A stretch of 64,000 bases of DNA from Gaeumannomyces sp. JS-464 (Eukaryota > Ascomycota > Sordariomycetes > Magnaporthales > Magnaporthaceae): NCBI GenBank assembly GCA_002197995.1, contig NGZR01000005.1, positions 2,728,001-2,792,000 of the forward strand. The letters run 5' to 3'. The notes beneath the pieces are model-generated. The model saw nothing but the letters and a program-made list of their open reading frames with translations. It was not told where the DNA came from and searched no databases. The position numbers were made by a program, and so were the translations under genes. Positions 25,075 to 37,075 of this stretch are shown here, one piece after another. Each line of letters starts with the position of its first letter. Position 1 is the stretch's first letter.

Positions 25075-25589
25075 TTTTCAGATATTCTGTTAGCGAGGGC
25101 ACGGCATTACGTGTGCAGGAAGTAAAAGATTGTTCCAATGTAAATGTCGGTATCGAATCCACAGGATGGGTGTTAATGCAAATAAATAGAATCCCCCAAT
25201 GCTTTCGCAGATGACGTAGATAATGTGGTCACAAACCGGTCCAGGATATATTGCCGCCCCAGTATAACAGATGGAAGGCAATGCCGACCCGTGAAACAAA
25301 AGGGGGGTAATATACTCTAGTAATGCCCAAAATGCTTCTGTCAGCGCTTGATGGAGCCCCGGTCCATGAAAGAGTGCCATATCCTCCCTCAAATTGCCAG
25401 GGGCCGACAGGATGCAAACTCGACAAACCCGACTCTCTAAACACATGGCCAAAAACAAGCGCTTCTATGCTCATAAAAACGCCCATATATGCGCGTATTC
25501 TCGACACTATTCTTTTCTGTTCATCACATCTCCCACCTCCTAAAGCAAAATGTCAACGATTACCCGCTACCAGCCATCCAAGACGAGCG

Positions 25590-28500
25590 GTACATGGGCG
25601 GGAGGTCAAGCGCCGGTACGCCGAGGTCGTCGCGCTTCGGCCCCTGCGCCGCCGGGGCTCTGGCGGGAGGGAGGCGTGGAAGTGGCAGCAGCATTGTTGT
25701 CGACATCAGTTGCGCTTCGCCCCCTGCCGCCGCTAGGGCTCTGTCGGGGAGGAGGAGGCAAGGGCTTCGGAAGCGGTAGTGACAGGAGCAGCAGTATTGT
25801 CGCCGACCTCGGTGGCGCTGCCGCCCGAAGCTTCCTCGTCCTCGTCCTCGTCCTCCCGTCCACGAGTCAATCCCAGACCCCGTCGCCGTCCGAGCCGCTG
25901 CGGGGATCGGGGACCTCGGCATACTTGGCATCGTTGACGTCAATGGCACAGCTCTCGGATTGCGACCGCCGTCGTGCCGCAGACAGGTCGCGCTGTCGCT
26001 GCTCCTGCTTCCGCCTTACCTCTTCCTCTTGGCCACTCCTTGTCTCGTTCTCCAGCAGCGGACTGGGCGAATGGGTAACGTCGAGATCAGGGGACGAGGC
26101 GCTGTACTTGTCCGACTGCGAGTCGACATCGGCGTCAAAAACGGACAAATCCGCCATCGTGGTCTCGTCCGTTGGCGACAGAAGCAGCTCGAAACGTGTC
26201 GCTGTGGACGTCGCCGCTACTGGCGACTTCTTGCGGGGCGGCGTCTGCATGCGAGGCGCAACGACGGCCACATACGAGTCCTCGCGAGAGGTGAGGGGCA
26301 GGAAGGACGGCGGGGTCGCGCGCGAGAGCTCCGACGCGGTCGACACCATTTCTAGGCCGTCGCGTCGGCGAACGAGCACTGCTCCCCGCTCGCTACCCTA
26401 ACGTCGCCGCCGAGTCGCACTCGGTGGTAAAAGCTTTGACATAAACGACACAGGCAGCGCATTGTGACTGCGCGTCGCCCGCCGCAGCACCGGCTTCAGC
26501 AACCGCCGCCTCCTCGGCCGGAACCACTGCCTGCCAGCGCTGTGCCCGAGGTGTTGCCACCGGTTGACCTCTTGCGGGCACCACCAGCGCCCGCACTACC
26601 GCCCCTAGCCCTGCCGACGTCTAGCTCAAGCATGCCTCGTCCTCATCGTCAGACGAGTCTTTCGAGTCCTTATCGTCGCCGCCGCGGGACTCGTTATCCG
26701 TGATCACTCCACCTCTCCCCTATTCTGGCGCTGTCGCACGAGCAGCTGCAGGCTGCGCCCGACGCCGCCGCTCACGGTGGTGCAGCTTGGTCATCGGCTG
26801 GCCCACCTCGCCGGAACGTGTGCCCATGCGTCGCAGATTGACCTGGCTGGGCTGAAAGCGGCGCGGGTGCGGAGATCGTGGATGGCGCGGTCGATAGCGA
26901 GCTCGATGGCGCAGTGGTCGCGGATCCGGCGTAGCTTGGGCCAGGTTGCCTTCTCGCCGATCAGACACGACTGAGCATAAAGTCGCTCGTCGGGTTCTTC
27001 AGGATCCGGGTAAGTCCTGGAAGCTGATCTCGGGGATGATAGTGATGTCGCCCGAGTACTTTTGGCTCAGCATGCTGCACAGCTTGGTGAAGATGTTGGG
27101 AAAGACGCCCATTTCGGCCGCAAAGTTGAGTCGGTACATGGCTTCGTCCTTGGCCAGAGTCGTGAGGGTAGACATAAGGTTCTTCCACGCCGATGATAGC
27201 GTGACCGAGTCGGGTGCATTCGCCTGAGCGCGCTCCTCGAGGTCAGGAGATGGTCGTCTCGGGTCAGAAACGGGACGATGTGGGGGTTGACTTGGGAACG
27301 ATGAAGTGGTTGACGTTGAACATCTCGGATAGACGCGACGTTGGCAGGTCGTTGTCGACGGAGCCATCGATCCACCTTTTGCGGCGACGGGTTCCAGGGC
27401 AGGTGCTCGCCAGTGACGGGGTCTTTGACCAGCAGACATGCGGCCTGGAACAGGACGGGTACGGAACACGATACTGTGACGGCGGACCAGATCATGACGT
27501 CAGGTGCCGTGTAGTAGTTGAGCAGCTGGGGCAGCTCAAAGATGGAGGCGCTGGAGACGGTGATGTTGCATATCCTGCGCGTGCGGTTGTAGGCCTCGCG
27601 GAAGGTGATGTCGCCGAGCATGTTGCGCATGACGCGTGAGAGATGGTGGATGTTTGACCAGCTGCCTTCGGTAAGTAGCTTGCGCACATGGCCCGCGAAC
27701 GTGTCCTCGTTGCCCTCCTCCTCGAACACGGCAAGGTCGCCGTAGGGAAACGACTCGAGAAGCTCGGGAACCTCCTCATCCGTGCAGGTACATAGAACCG
27801 CACAGATAATGGAGCCGGCCGAGGCGCCCGATATGATGCGCGGGAGAAGCTTGGCCTCGAATAATGCCTTGACCACGCCGATGTGCGTCATTCCGTAGGT
27901 CGCGCCTCCGCTCAACATCAGGGCGCTGCGACCAAAGTTTTGCCTGGTGTCAATAAGCTCATCCAGGACGTCCTGCACTCGCATACCCGTGGGCAACCCC
28001 GCGGGCGAGCCCGTCCTCTCGACTAGCGACTCTATCGTTTTGACAGCCGACTCGACGTAGCGCTCGATGGTGCGCTTGGTGCCCGTGTACGAGTATCGGT
28101 AGAGGTCGGCGCTCCCCATGCCGCCGAGCTCGCGCGAGAGCGTGTGGCGGACAAGGAAGAGCATCTCGCGCAGGTCGCAGTTGGCCCGGGCTGCGTCTAG
28201 CTCTCGGAGGCGGGATTCGATTATGTTGGCGCTGTAGTCGCCAGTAGCTGGGTCGCGCTTCCAGACATCGTTGCCCTCGAGCTTATCGAGTTCGCGTGCA
28301 GCTTCTTCCCACTGCGCAAAGGAGGTGGCCTATATGTCCGTTGAAAACACCCGTAAGTCCGCATTCACCAACGGCGCCCAAGAAACCAGCCAGACTAAGA
28401 ACCGAGCCTTGAGGTGTGAACCTACCTTGCTCATGCGAAGCTCTAATATTTGCCTCTTTTGCTCGACCTTGGCCGCGTCGCAAGCGGCCTGTATTGAGAG

Positions 28501-28689
28501 TCCATTGCGGTAGGAAAGCGCGAGCTTGGCGGTTTTCTGGAGAACGGAGAAGACGGGTGACTGGGTAGGTTTCGGGTCTCCCGAAGGCAGCGGGGAGGTC
28601 GAGGTGGCTGTCGGTTTCTTAGGCGAGGCTGTCGAGGGCCACGGCGCGGGAGCACCGTGGGTGCTGACCAGCTGCAAAACGTCTTCCAT
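25590..28689 (-). CDS. Patatin-like phospholipase / triacylglycerol lipase (Tgl3/4/5 type), many frame breaks
   Basis: Lipid-droplet-type acyl hydrolase. ATG at 28689; intron 28330-28425 (GTAGGT...ATATAG) joins RMSK to ATSFAQWEEAARELDK. A conserved N-terminal region leads to the patatin domain: oxyanion glycine-rich ALMLSGGATYG, nucleophile elbow ISGASAGSI (Ser of Gly-x-Ser-x-Gly) and the catalytic Asp in RWIDGSVDNDLP. Frame breaks: about 27378 (extra A), 27295, 27238, 27009 and 26971 (each one base short), and at least one more around 26860. Conserved PRILKNPTSDFML and EKATWPKLRRIRDHCAIELA follow in successive frames. The acidic/Ser-rich tail (SSDDEDEA near 26645, then a 170-codon stretch 25867-26379) is probably coding, but the true 3' end is uncertain. 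Comparable genes have long disordered tails. Confidence 0.75.
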
Positions 28690-29192
28690 CGCACGGAGAC
28701 GTGGGCCTCGGATGGTGAGCGCAGTGTCCGTGACTCGGGCCCGCGAGGCGCAGAAGACGCATTACAGGTAGGCTAGGTCGAGGGGGAGGCAGATACCGTA
28801 CCGTCTGTCCCTCGGGGGGAAAGATGGGATGTCGGTATAGCGAGATTAGGTAATAATGCGGACCAACCACTGGCAGTAGGTGCAAAAGGGGGAGGATCGG
28901 TGAGGCAAGGAATGCAAAGAAAGCTTGTCGCGCCGGTGGGGGTTTGGTTTGTGCTCTGAGAGGCAGCACGCGGCTTCACGATCTACTCGACAAGGCAGGA
29001 TTCGACTGGCATGTGAGGTCCGGAGATATTTCTCCTGCAGGGCGGAGGGAGCGGAGATGCGAGGCGCCAGGGCCAGCGAGACTCGCTCAGGCTTTCTAAA
29101 GCAATACAAGTATTGGCGGCGCTGCTGCGAGTCGAGGATTTCGCGAGGACAAAGGAGAAGGCTCTACGATGCTGTGCTGGTGTGCTATTGTT

Positions 29193-29226
29193 GCTTGTGC
29201 TTGTGCTTGTGCTTGTGCTGGTGCTG
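29193..29226. repeat. (TGTGCT)n-like hexanucleotide repeat
   Basis: About five imperfect units of CTTGTG/CTGGTG in non-coding DNA. Confidence 0.8.
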
Positions 29227-31053
29227 GCAGCCGTTGGCTAGCAGGGCCGTTGGGTTGATGACGAAAAGTGGCTGGGTATAGACAGCGCCGGTTCGCGGAA
29301 CGTAGCAGAGAGGGTTGAAGGTCGCAGCGCCCAGGAAGAAGTGCGCAGCTCCGCCAGCGAGCAAAGGAGAAGCATTCCCTGTCTCTCAAGGAATGGGCCT
29401 ACATCGACCATCAGGTTTGCGTCTTTCTTCTTCTCTCGTGGACATGCACTCCCACGCTTACATAGGTCGGCCCTGCCTGGGAAGCACCCGGGACGTCGGG
29501 GCGGCGCAGGCGCGGTGCGGACGTCAGAAAGGCCCAAGGAGGTGTGCAGCTGACCCTTTTCCTCCTTGGCAGGTCCAGGCGATCCCTCCGGCAAAAGCTT
29601 GGGGTGGGTTCCACCACACCCGCTTCCGCGCTAGCGCGGTGGGTAGCACCCACCCCTGGCATTGCATCAAAGGGGCTAGCGAACCCCACGACCCCAGATC
29701 AGCTGGGCACAGCACAGGCATGCGAAATGCGAAATGCAAAGACACAACCCCGAAGAGAAAAAAAGTCTCAGGGCTGGCGGCTGGCTGGTTTGGGGCTGCC
29801 ATAACGGAAACATCATCGAGATCTATGGCGCTGGTGTCGACACGCCGGGCTCTAAAACGGGCGGCTTGCCTAGCAGGGCAGTCGGGCAGCCCCTTACTCG
29901 AGTCGATTCTGCACCCGACGTATTCGTGCTACATATTCTCCATGTCTGTGTGGCGGCCAACGCTCGACGATGGGTTTATGGATCTGGCGGTCTGGGGATT
30001 CGTTTCTCTTCCGTGCCGCCCTGTGCTTACACGGTTGTGCAAGGTCGCGTGCCTTGGATGAGTTGCGGCATGTGCCAGTTGTTTTTGGCAGAAATGAGAC
30101 CTGACTCGCAGGCCACTATGGGCTGCGCTTGGGATCTCTAACACAAGCAAAGTCTTCTGCCGCCATCCATGCCCGCACCATCTTTCCCACCGTTGTTTCT
30201 TCTCTGGGTCCTTTTCCTTGGTATTCTCAGGCAACAAGAAAGTGCCGAATGTTGGTCTCATGACCCCATTTGTTGTTGCACACAGACTGGCTCAACGGGG
30301 TCAGACGCTGACCACAGCAGCATGGCTCCGCACATGCGAGAATCCACAAAGGGGATCATCAAGGGTGATGGATGACGATACATCGAGGGCCAGGCTCGGG
30401 CAGCCGACACTTGTCAAATGACAGCAGCTGCGATCTGGAGGTGTGCGTGGGGTTGATCTGTGTCGGCTGCTTACCTCCCCAGATAACCCAATTGGCTACC
30501 CGCGCCCAGCCCTTACCCGAGCCCTCCGGTTAAGGCGACGGCGCGGGGGTTCAGCTGGCAGTGTGTTGCACCGAGAGGCTGGGCGCGACGGAGCTGGATG
30601 TGCTTCGGACGTGCTGCTGTCGAGAACGTGGGGTAGGTACAGATCGGTAATTCTCAGGCTGTCCCCCGACATCGCTTCTTCTGCTTTGGGCCGCCGTGCA
30701 GCGTGCCGACGCCGGTGCGGATGGGGCGGCTGCAGCCTACCCCTCGCTTAGGGTTAGCTGGCTGCACGAGGCCGGATATCGTGTCTGTTCGGCGTGTATT
30801 CTCCATACCCGGACGGTTTTTGGAGGGCTTCGTTGTCCTGGCAAGCTTGGTCGATGACGACATTGCGTTCACAAAGCATTCGGGCTCGGCCTGCGCCCAA
30901 AAACCCGATAAAGAGGTCCTACAGCCACCGTAAACTTCCCAGATACCTCGTAGGCACCTGGTAGGTCAGCAAACCTGCAGGAACGAAAGCTTGCGCTGGC
31001 TACCACATGAGATTTGAGGTGTGTGGATGCAGAATCAACGTCTGCATCAGTAA

Positions 31054-31112
31054 CAGCATCAGCATCAGCATCAGCATCAGCATCAGCATCAGCATCAGCA
31101 TCAGCATCAGCA
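31054..31112. repeat. (CAGCAT)n hexanucleotide microsatellite
   Basis: Close to ten perfect tandem CAGCAT units. ORFs in both directions through it are pure repeat translations (Ser-Ile or Ala-Asp), so it is read as non-coding microsatellite. Confidence 0.9.
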
Positions 31113-31838
31113 CCAATCTGATTGACAGCACACGTGAGACGGGCGGGAAGCAAACATCGGTTCGCGGGGAAAAACTTGATTGGAGAAATCTGGACAGTTT
31201 TACCCGGGTTCCCACTTTCACATGCTCACGTTGTCGTGATGAATCGAGCTTCACTCTCACACTGAATGAAGGACAACGATGAGTAGGGAGGGGTCCCCTG
31301 GGTAGAAGAAAGCCAGCCCGGAAGGCCAGACTATTGCCAGCACATGCTACGGGATGAACAGCGTCGTAAACCGAGGGTACGTACATAGTACATGGTACCG
31401 TACTCTGTTGAATAGAGAGCTCACTGATCCAGGGCCAGTTCCACGGCATGTTAACCGATACCTTGGATCTAAGGATTGGGCCCGAAACAGGGGCTTGAAC
31501 AAGATATCTGCGCACATAGGTAGGCCGATTATGCATAGAGGTAGGAGCCTACCTACCCATCTAGCTCGTCGCAGACGGTAGATCATCGAGAAGCGGAGGT
31601 AATGTCCCGGGCTTTGACAAGTGTCGCCCATAGTCTCGACTAACATAGAAGGGGACATCCAGGTAGCGACCCTGGGTGGCTGCGGGAGCAAGTGCTGGCG
31701 GTCATGATCATCAATTACAGTTGCTTGAATAGGAACATGCGACAATAGACTGCATCGCAGTCCTCCTGTGGCCGGAGTTTTGTGCTCTGCTCTGCCTCGA
31801 TAGCTCAGTCTGAAGCCGCATGTCGGGTATCATCATCA

Positions 31839-33598
31839 TCATCTCTGCGTCCGTCCCCGCAGCAGACCGTCCGCAAAGGTCTGCACTGTGTGGTGTAGCA
31901 CGTGTGCCACACTCTCCCCGTCCGCCGGACCCTCCTGCCAAAAGTGCCCAGCCGTCGAGACTTCATGGGCGCGGAACTTGGAGCCCGGCACCCCCTGCAG
32001 TCTCGCCGCCCAGCCGCGCATCCGACGATTCGACACGAAGACGTCGCTGTCGCCATACACAACCAGTGTCGAGTGCTCCACCATTTTTCGGTCGGCCTCT
32101 GTAAGGCTGTCCAGGGCAAGATTGACCCCCACGGGCGATGTCGAGTCGGCAGCAACCCCGAGCGCCTCAGTCGCTGCCCTCTGCGGGCCCTTGAGTAGCG
32201 GATCTTGCCCGCCGGTACCCTCACCTCCAGGGTCGTCAGCTGGCGGTACTGAAGCGCGTCGCAAAAATCGCTTCGGGAGCGACGGTAGCGAAAAGGACAG
32301 GGACGTCAAGTTCCCCGCTATACTGAGCGGTGGCGACACCAGCAGATACGCCGGAGTGGGCGACGGCGGGTGAAGGAGCGTGGGCAGCTTCTGCACGGCC
32401 TCTTCATCCGTCTCGTCCAGCTCGTCCTCCTCCGCCTCCCTAATCACGGGGCTGACGTCCCCCGCCGTCCAGGGTCCGGCGACGAGACGGCCCTAAGCTT
32501 GAGCTGCCGCTGCCCGGCCACGCCGTGGAGGCTCGCGCTCCGACGGGGCGGCGAGTTGTGGCGCGTCTTGGCCAGCAGGTCGTGAACTCCCCTCCGCAGC
32601 TTCTCTTCGGCGTCATCAATGGACCGCCGCAGCGACCGGTGCGAGTCGTGACTCTTGCGCCGGCTGTGGTGTCCGATCTCCTCCTCGCCGCCCACGCGCA
32701 GGTTCAGCGACTTGCGCGGCGACGTCGACGGCGTGCCGCGTGCCGCCACGGCTTCGCGCTCTGCAGCGCGGCGCGCGGCCCCCAGAATCTCGTTCTGCGT
32801 TGCCGCGAGGTGCTCGGCCCGCAGCCGAATCTCGGCCGCAGGCGTGCCGTGCTCTGGTGCGAGGAGAGATGCGAGCACGCCCGACAGCTGCGGCAGCTGG
32901 CTCGTCACCAGGGCGCCGTACGAGTACCCCGAGAACACGAGGAGGGGTGCAGTGGTGGAGCCCGCAGGTCGGGGCGGGGAGCTGTCGTCGTCGTCGGATC
33001 CGGATCGTGCTCTGGGGTACGGTCTGGGATAGGTCGCCGACGGCGAGCGTGGGAGGCGGGGAGACATGAGGGTCGGTGTGGTGAAGCCGCTCCTGACAGG
33101 GGTCGCGGGCTGGCTGGCCCCGTGGCGGAAAGGGTCGAGAATGTGGGCATAGAGGCTCAGGAAGCCAGCGACGGACAGGTAGTCACCGCGCTCGGCCTTG
33201 GCTGTCCATGACGTGCGGCCTGCAGACCCAGCGGCACCTCTGGACAAGCAGCACCAAGGGACACATTAGTTTTCGGCAAAGAAGGCTTCGTGGAGCCCTG
33301 AATTCTCAAAGCCCAAAAGGAGCCATCAATCGCCAAATGTGTGAGTCGCATACCTAAAGTTGAAGGTGGCGACCAGGAAGCCCGCCCTGAGCAGAGTCGT
33401 GGCGACCAGACCGACAATGCCGTCATCGTAGCTGCCGCCCAAGGGCGCGTAGGGATGGGCGACGATGGCGGCGTCATGTCGCCAGGGCGGGGCCTTGGGC
33501 GACGGTGAGAGGCTCCACGGGTGGTAGACGCGGCATTTCAGGATGGTGCCGTCGTGGAGGCTCGGGATTGTGAAGGTCAGCGTCGGCTCGGGGAGCAT
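31839..33598 (-). CDS. Alpha/beta hydrolase, uncharacterised fungal family, one frame break
   Basis: Serine hydrolase fold. Start taken at the ATG near 33598, just before LTFTIPSLHDGTILKCRVYH; an upstream in-frame ATG at 33751 would add 51 residues. Intron 33240-33353 (GTATGC...GTCCAG) joins ATFNFR to GAAGSAGRTSW. The nucleophile elbow is FSGYSYGALV (Gly-x-Ser-x-Gly); a long disordered Arg/Ser-rich insertion follows; the C-terminal block has STLVVYGDSDVFV (acid) and STAGHFW (catalytic His). The frame breaks once at about 32460, G run one short, between PDPGRRG and DVSPVIREAEEDELDE. Function unknown. It lies beside the siderophore-type genes, but the GATA sites at 34652-34670 are nearer the ligase start. 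Confidence 0.8.
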
Positions 33599-35184
33599 TT
33601 TGCGGCGCCGTTGGGCTGCGTGACGGCCGCTTGCATCAAGCAATGGCAGGGTAGTTCCCGCTAAGCTTCGAGCTGAAGCTCCGTGGGAAATTGTTGGCGG
33701 CGGGGTGTTGCTCCACCAGAATGACAAAAGTCGCCCATGCCACCGTGACATTTGGCGGCGTCAAATGCCTGTGTTCTGAGCTTGGAATTGGAATTGTGCT
33801 CAGTTTTGGAGAGCACAGCACCCACAATCATGGAAGCCAACGTGCTCAATCTGATCTCTGCGTCCAGGGCGGTCAATATCAATCTCTTCGAAACATGTAC
33901 TTTTGATGACACCGCGCCGATAATAAGCAAGCCTTTTTCGCGCACAGCCCACAGCTCCCTCGCACCCGGAGCGCCCCATGGCGTCAGCACCTCAAAAACC
34001 TGCCTGCCGTCGGGTCATGCAATAGCGCCGCCCCGACCCAAATGACGGAAAGAATGCTAGCCCGCTGCTAGTGAAGCAAACTCCAGCCAATCTCGATGGA
34101 ATACGTAATTCAGCGGGCTGTTTCCAAGCCGGAATTCGTCAACGACGAAGTTCGAGATCCATCAGCGCTGCTTCGCTTACCCTTTCGAGATCGTCACCAT
34201 CCACTCACCAGTGATTCCAATTTTGCTCACTCCTCTAGCCAGCCAGATGCTTGAGGCTGACGCTTCCAATCCGAGGACGGGGGAAGCCAGAGAACGCGGC
34301 TTCCGGCTTCCATCACTGGGTATTTAGGTACCTCTAGGCAACGTGTGGAATCGAGGCCGACAAAGCCTTCCCCGGAACTGAACGTGTCCCTTGACATCTC
34401 TATGAACACTTCCTGGACGACTTGGAAACCCCTGGCCCCTGACGCCATCGCCCACCCGATACTGGCGCACTGCGTCAACGGCCAAGGGTTCCGGCTTCAC
34501 GCTGCAGCAGCGTTGGCGCATGCCGGCATCGGACGTCTAGAGAGACGAGCCAAAACCAGAATCCAGGGTGTCAGGGATGGACTCAAGGACGGAGCGTATG
34601 CAACAAAAGGGGGAGGGGCTGGTGACCCTCCAACCGGGCCCATACGCGATCTTATCTGATCATCAGATAATTTGGCATCCATCCCAAGTTCTCAACCCCG
34701 ACAGCAATCTATGCAGTCCCACCCCGCTCCATCTGCATTTCCTATTGGGAACCGCCGCACAACCGTCTCTAGCTTAGGCCCTTGTTCTCCTCCCTCTCTA
34801 CACCTGTGGGCCCATGCGGCATTTCTGGGTAGTCGCAATGGGACCGAGTGCTCGGGATGATAGGAGGCAGTTTTTTTTTTTCAGGCTTACAAACAAGGAC
34901 AGCCAGTAGTCATCAACCTGGTCCAGCGGCCAGAACCGGAGATCTCTTGGCTCCGCCCGGATGGACATTGCAGCCCCCGGCATGCGTGCTGCGGCCCTGA
35001 TTGCTTGCTACGGCGAGGTGGTACCCTGGATGTCCCCCAACCCCAAGACCATGGCTCCCTTTATCGTCTCCAAGTCCTTTCTTTAGCCGGCTTGCTGCCG
35101 AGTAACATTCCATCGGCGACGTTTTTCCCTTGCTCGTAGCAGCTGCTATCGCCCCTCGACAGAGGGACCATAACGCCAAACGAC
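33599..35184. other. Divergent intergenic region between hydrolase and SidI-like ligase
   Basis: 1.6 kb without a supported gene. Contains the inverted pair of ATCWGATAA sites at 34652-34670 and a GGTACCTCTAGG motif near 34328. Confidence 0.6.
34652..34670. promoter_or_regulatory. Inverted pair of SreA/SRE-type GATA sites upstream of the ligase
   Basis: TTATCTGAT at 34652-34660 and ATCAGATAA at 34662-34670: two exact matches to ATCWGATAA in opposite orientation, one base apart, about 515 bp upstream of the ligase ATG and about 1.05 kb from the hydrolase ATG. ATCWGATAA is the established binding site of fungal iron-repressor GATA factors. Confidence 0.75.
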
Positions 35185-36692
35185 ATGGCTCAACTACAGC
35201 ACACAATACCATTCGACGACACCGCCTTACGGAGAGAAAAGCTGTCTCTTCTTCATGGCCCGGTTGACCCCCCGCTTGTCGACTTTACGCTTGGGGAGCT
35301 GCTAGACCTCCAATGCCAACACCATGGCACCGAGGAGTGCATCGTCATTCCTTGGACTGGAGCGAAGTGGACCTACAATGAGCTCAATCAGCAAAGCTGC
35401 CTGATAGCGAGAGCTCTTTTGTCCATGGGCGTTGGCATGGGAGATCGCGTGGGGATCATGGCCGGTAACTGCGAGCAATACGCTGCAGTATTCTTCGCCG
35501 TGGCCCGCATCGGTGGCATTCTTGTCATTCTAAACAACACTTACACAGCGATGGAAGCACAATACGCCCTAAACTTCACTGGTGAGTTCTTTTCCTTGTG
35601 TTGGTATGGAATGGGAGAGACTGCATGCAGTTTCTAGGAGGCTAACTGGTAATCCAGAGTGCAAGGTTTTCTTCACCACGCAACGGATCGGACGCCTGAC
35701 GAACGAACCGCTACTCTCCGAGCTCGCCGTCCAGGCAGACTCACCAACAGTGGTGATAATACGTGGCGACTCTGGTCGATTCCTCGCCTACAAAGATGTT
35801 ATCCAAAGCGGCATCAGGTTCAGCTCCCGCAGACTCCAGGAGGCCCAGATGAAGGTGCTCCCATACAACGTCTGTAACCTGCAGTTCACAAGTGGCACAA
35901 CGGGGAGGCCCAAAGCTGCCATGCTAACACACCAGTAAGCGCCATCTCCCGATTCTAGATTATCCTCTACGCGACTAAGTTCTGACCTTTTCTGCACAGC
36001 AATCTTGTCAACAATGCCCGCTACATCGGTGACAGAATGCAGCTGGGCCCCTCGGATGTGCTCTGCTGCCCTCCGCCCATGTTTCATTGCTTCGGCTTGG
36101 TTCTTGGCATGCTGGCAACGGTCACCCACGGAGGCAAGATCGTGTACCCGGCCGAGGTCTTCGACGCAGAGGCAACGTTGCGCGCTGTCCGCGAGGAGCG
36201 GTGCACGGCACTGCACGGCGTTCCCGCCATGTTCGACTCGCTGCTCGCGCTCCGGGGGCGGCCGACCTCAAAGCCTCGGACCTGGCGCTGCGCACGGGAA
36301 TCGTGGCCGGGGCGCCGGTGCCGCGCCACCTGATGGAGCAGATGGTGTCACGGCTCGGCATGTCCGAGTTCACTTCCAGCTACGGCTTGACAGAGGCGTC
36401 GCCGACCTGCTTCAATGCCTTCACCGACGACGCCGTATCGACGCGCCTGGCCACAGTCGGGACGCTGATGCCCCACGCACATGCCAAAATTGTCGACCGC
36501 GACGGACAAATCGTGCCCCTCGGCCACAAGGGGGAGCTCTGCATCGCGGGGTACCAGCTGCAGGCGGGCTACTGGAACAACTCGGAGAAGACGGCCGAGG
36601 TTATGCGGCGGGACGAGGACGGGGTGCTGTGCTGCACACGGGCGACGAGGCCGTCTTTGACGAGCGGGGCTACTGTGCCATCACGGGCCGGT

Positions 36693-36727
<35 letters not shown>

Positions 36728-37075
36728 TACCCGCTCGAGATCGAGGAGCGCCTCGTCGCACACCCGGCCGTCGCGTCTGCTGTGGTGGTGGGGCTCAAGA
36801 GTGCCCGATACGGCGAGGTTGTCGGTGCGTTCTTGGGCGCTGCTGAAGAGCGCGGCGGTGCCGATGCCAAGCTGCCAAATGATACCGAGCTGCGCGACTG
36901 GGTCAAAGCCAAGCTGGGGAATCACAAAGCTCCCGCGCACATTTTCTGGCTCGGAAGAGATGGCGTCCCTCGCGATGTGCCTCTAACGGGGAGTGGAAAG
37001 GTACGCAAGTTTGAGATGGCAATTCTTGGGAATAATCTTCTCGAGAATTCTGCCACTGCCACAGCCAAGCTCTAG
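35185..37075 (+). CDS. sidI: Acyl-CoA synthetase, SidI-like (mevalonyl-CoA ligase type), PTS1 end, two frame breaks
   Basis: ATP-dependent AMP-forming acyl-CoA ligase. Three exons: introns 35582-35657 (GTGAGT...CCAG) and 35935-35999 (GTAAGC...CACAG). ANL motifs: P-loop LQFTSGTTGRPKAAML, FTSSYGLTEASPT, HTGDEAVFDERGYC, ITGRFKDIIIRGGENIYP and the catalytic Lys in GSGKVRKFEM. The frame breaks at about 36256 (G run one short, LALRG to AADLKASDLALRTG) and about 36631 (GG to G before LHTGDEA). The protein ends ATAKL; AKL is a canonical type 1 peroxisomal signal. N-terminal blocks such as RVGIMAGNCEQYAAVFFA resemble SidI, which activates mevalonate for hydroxamate siderophores, and SidF lies next to it. 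Another medium-chain acyl-CoA synthetase remains possible. Confidence 0.78.

Larger units (their letters stand above)
28690..31838. other. 3.1-kb intergenic region with short tandem repeats, no gene seen
   Basis: ORFs up to 248 codons exist (for example 29315-30061, +) but lack domains and codon patterns like neighbours. Contains a GTGCTT-type repeat (29193-29226) and a CAGCAT repeat (31054-31112). Confidence 0.6.

Noticed and set aside
29315..30061. 248-codon plus-strand ORF
   Set aside because: No domain, odd composition, overlaps other equally long ORFs, and no splice or leader signals.
31054..31112. Tandem repeat considered as a CRISPR-like array
   Set aside because: It is a 6-bp microsatellite without spacers, in a eukaryotic genome.
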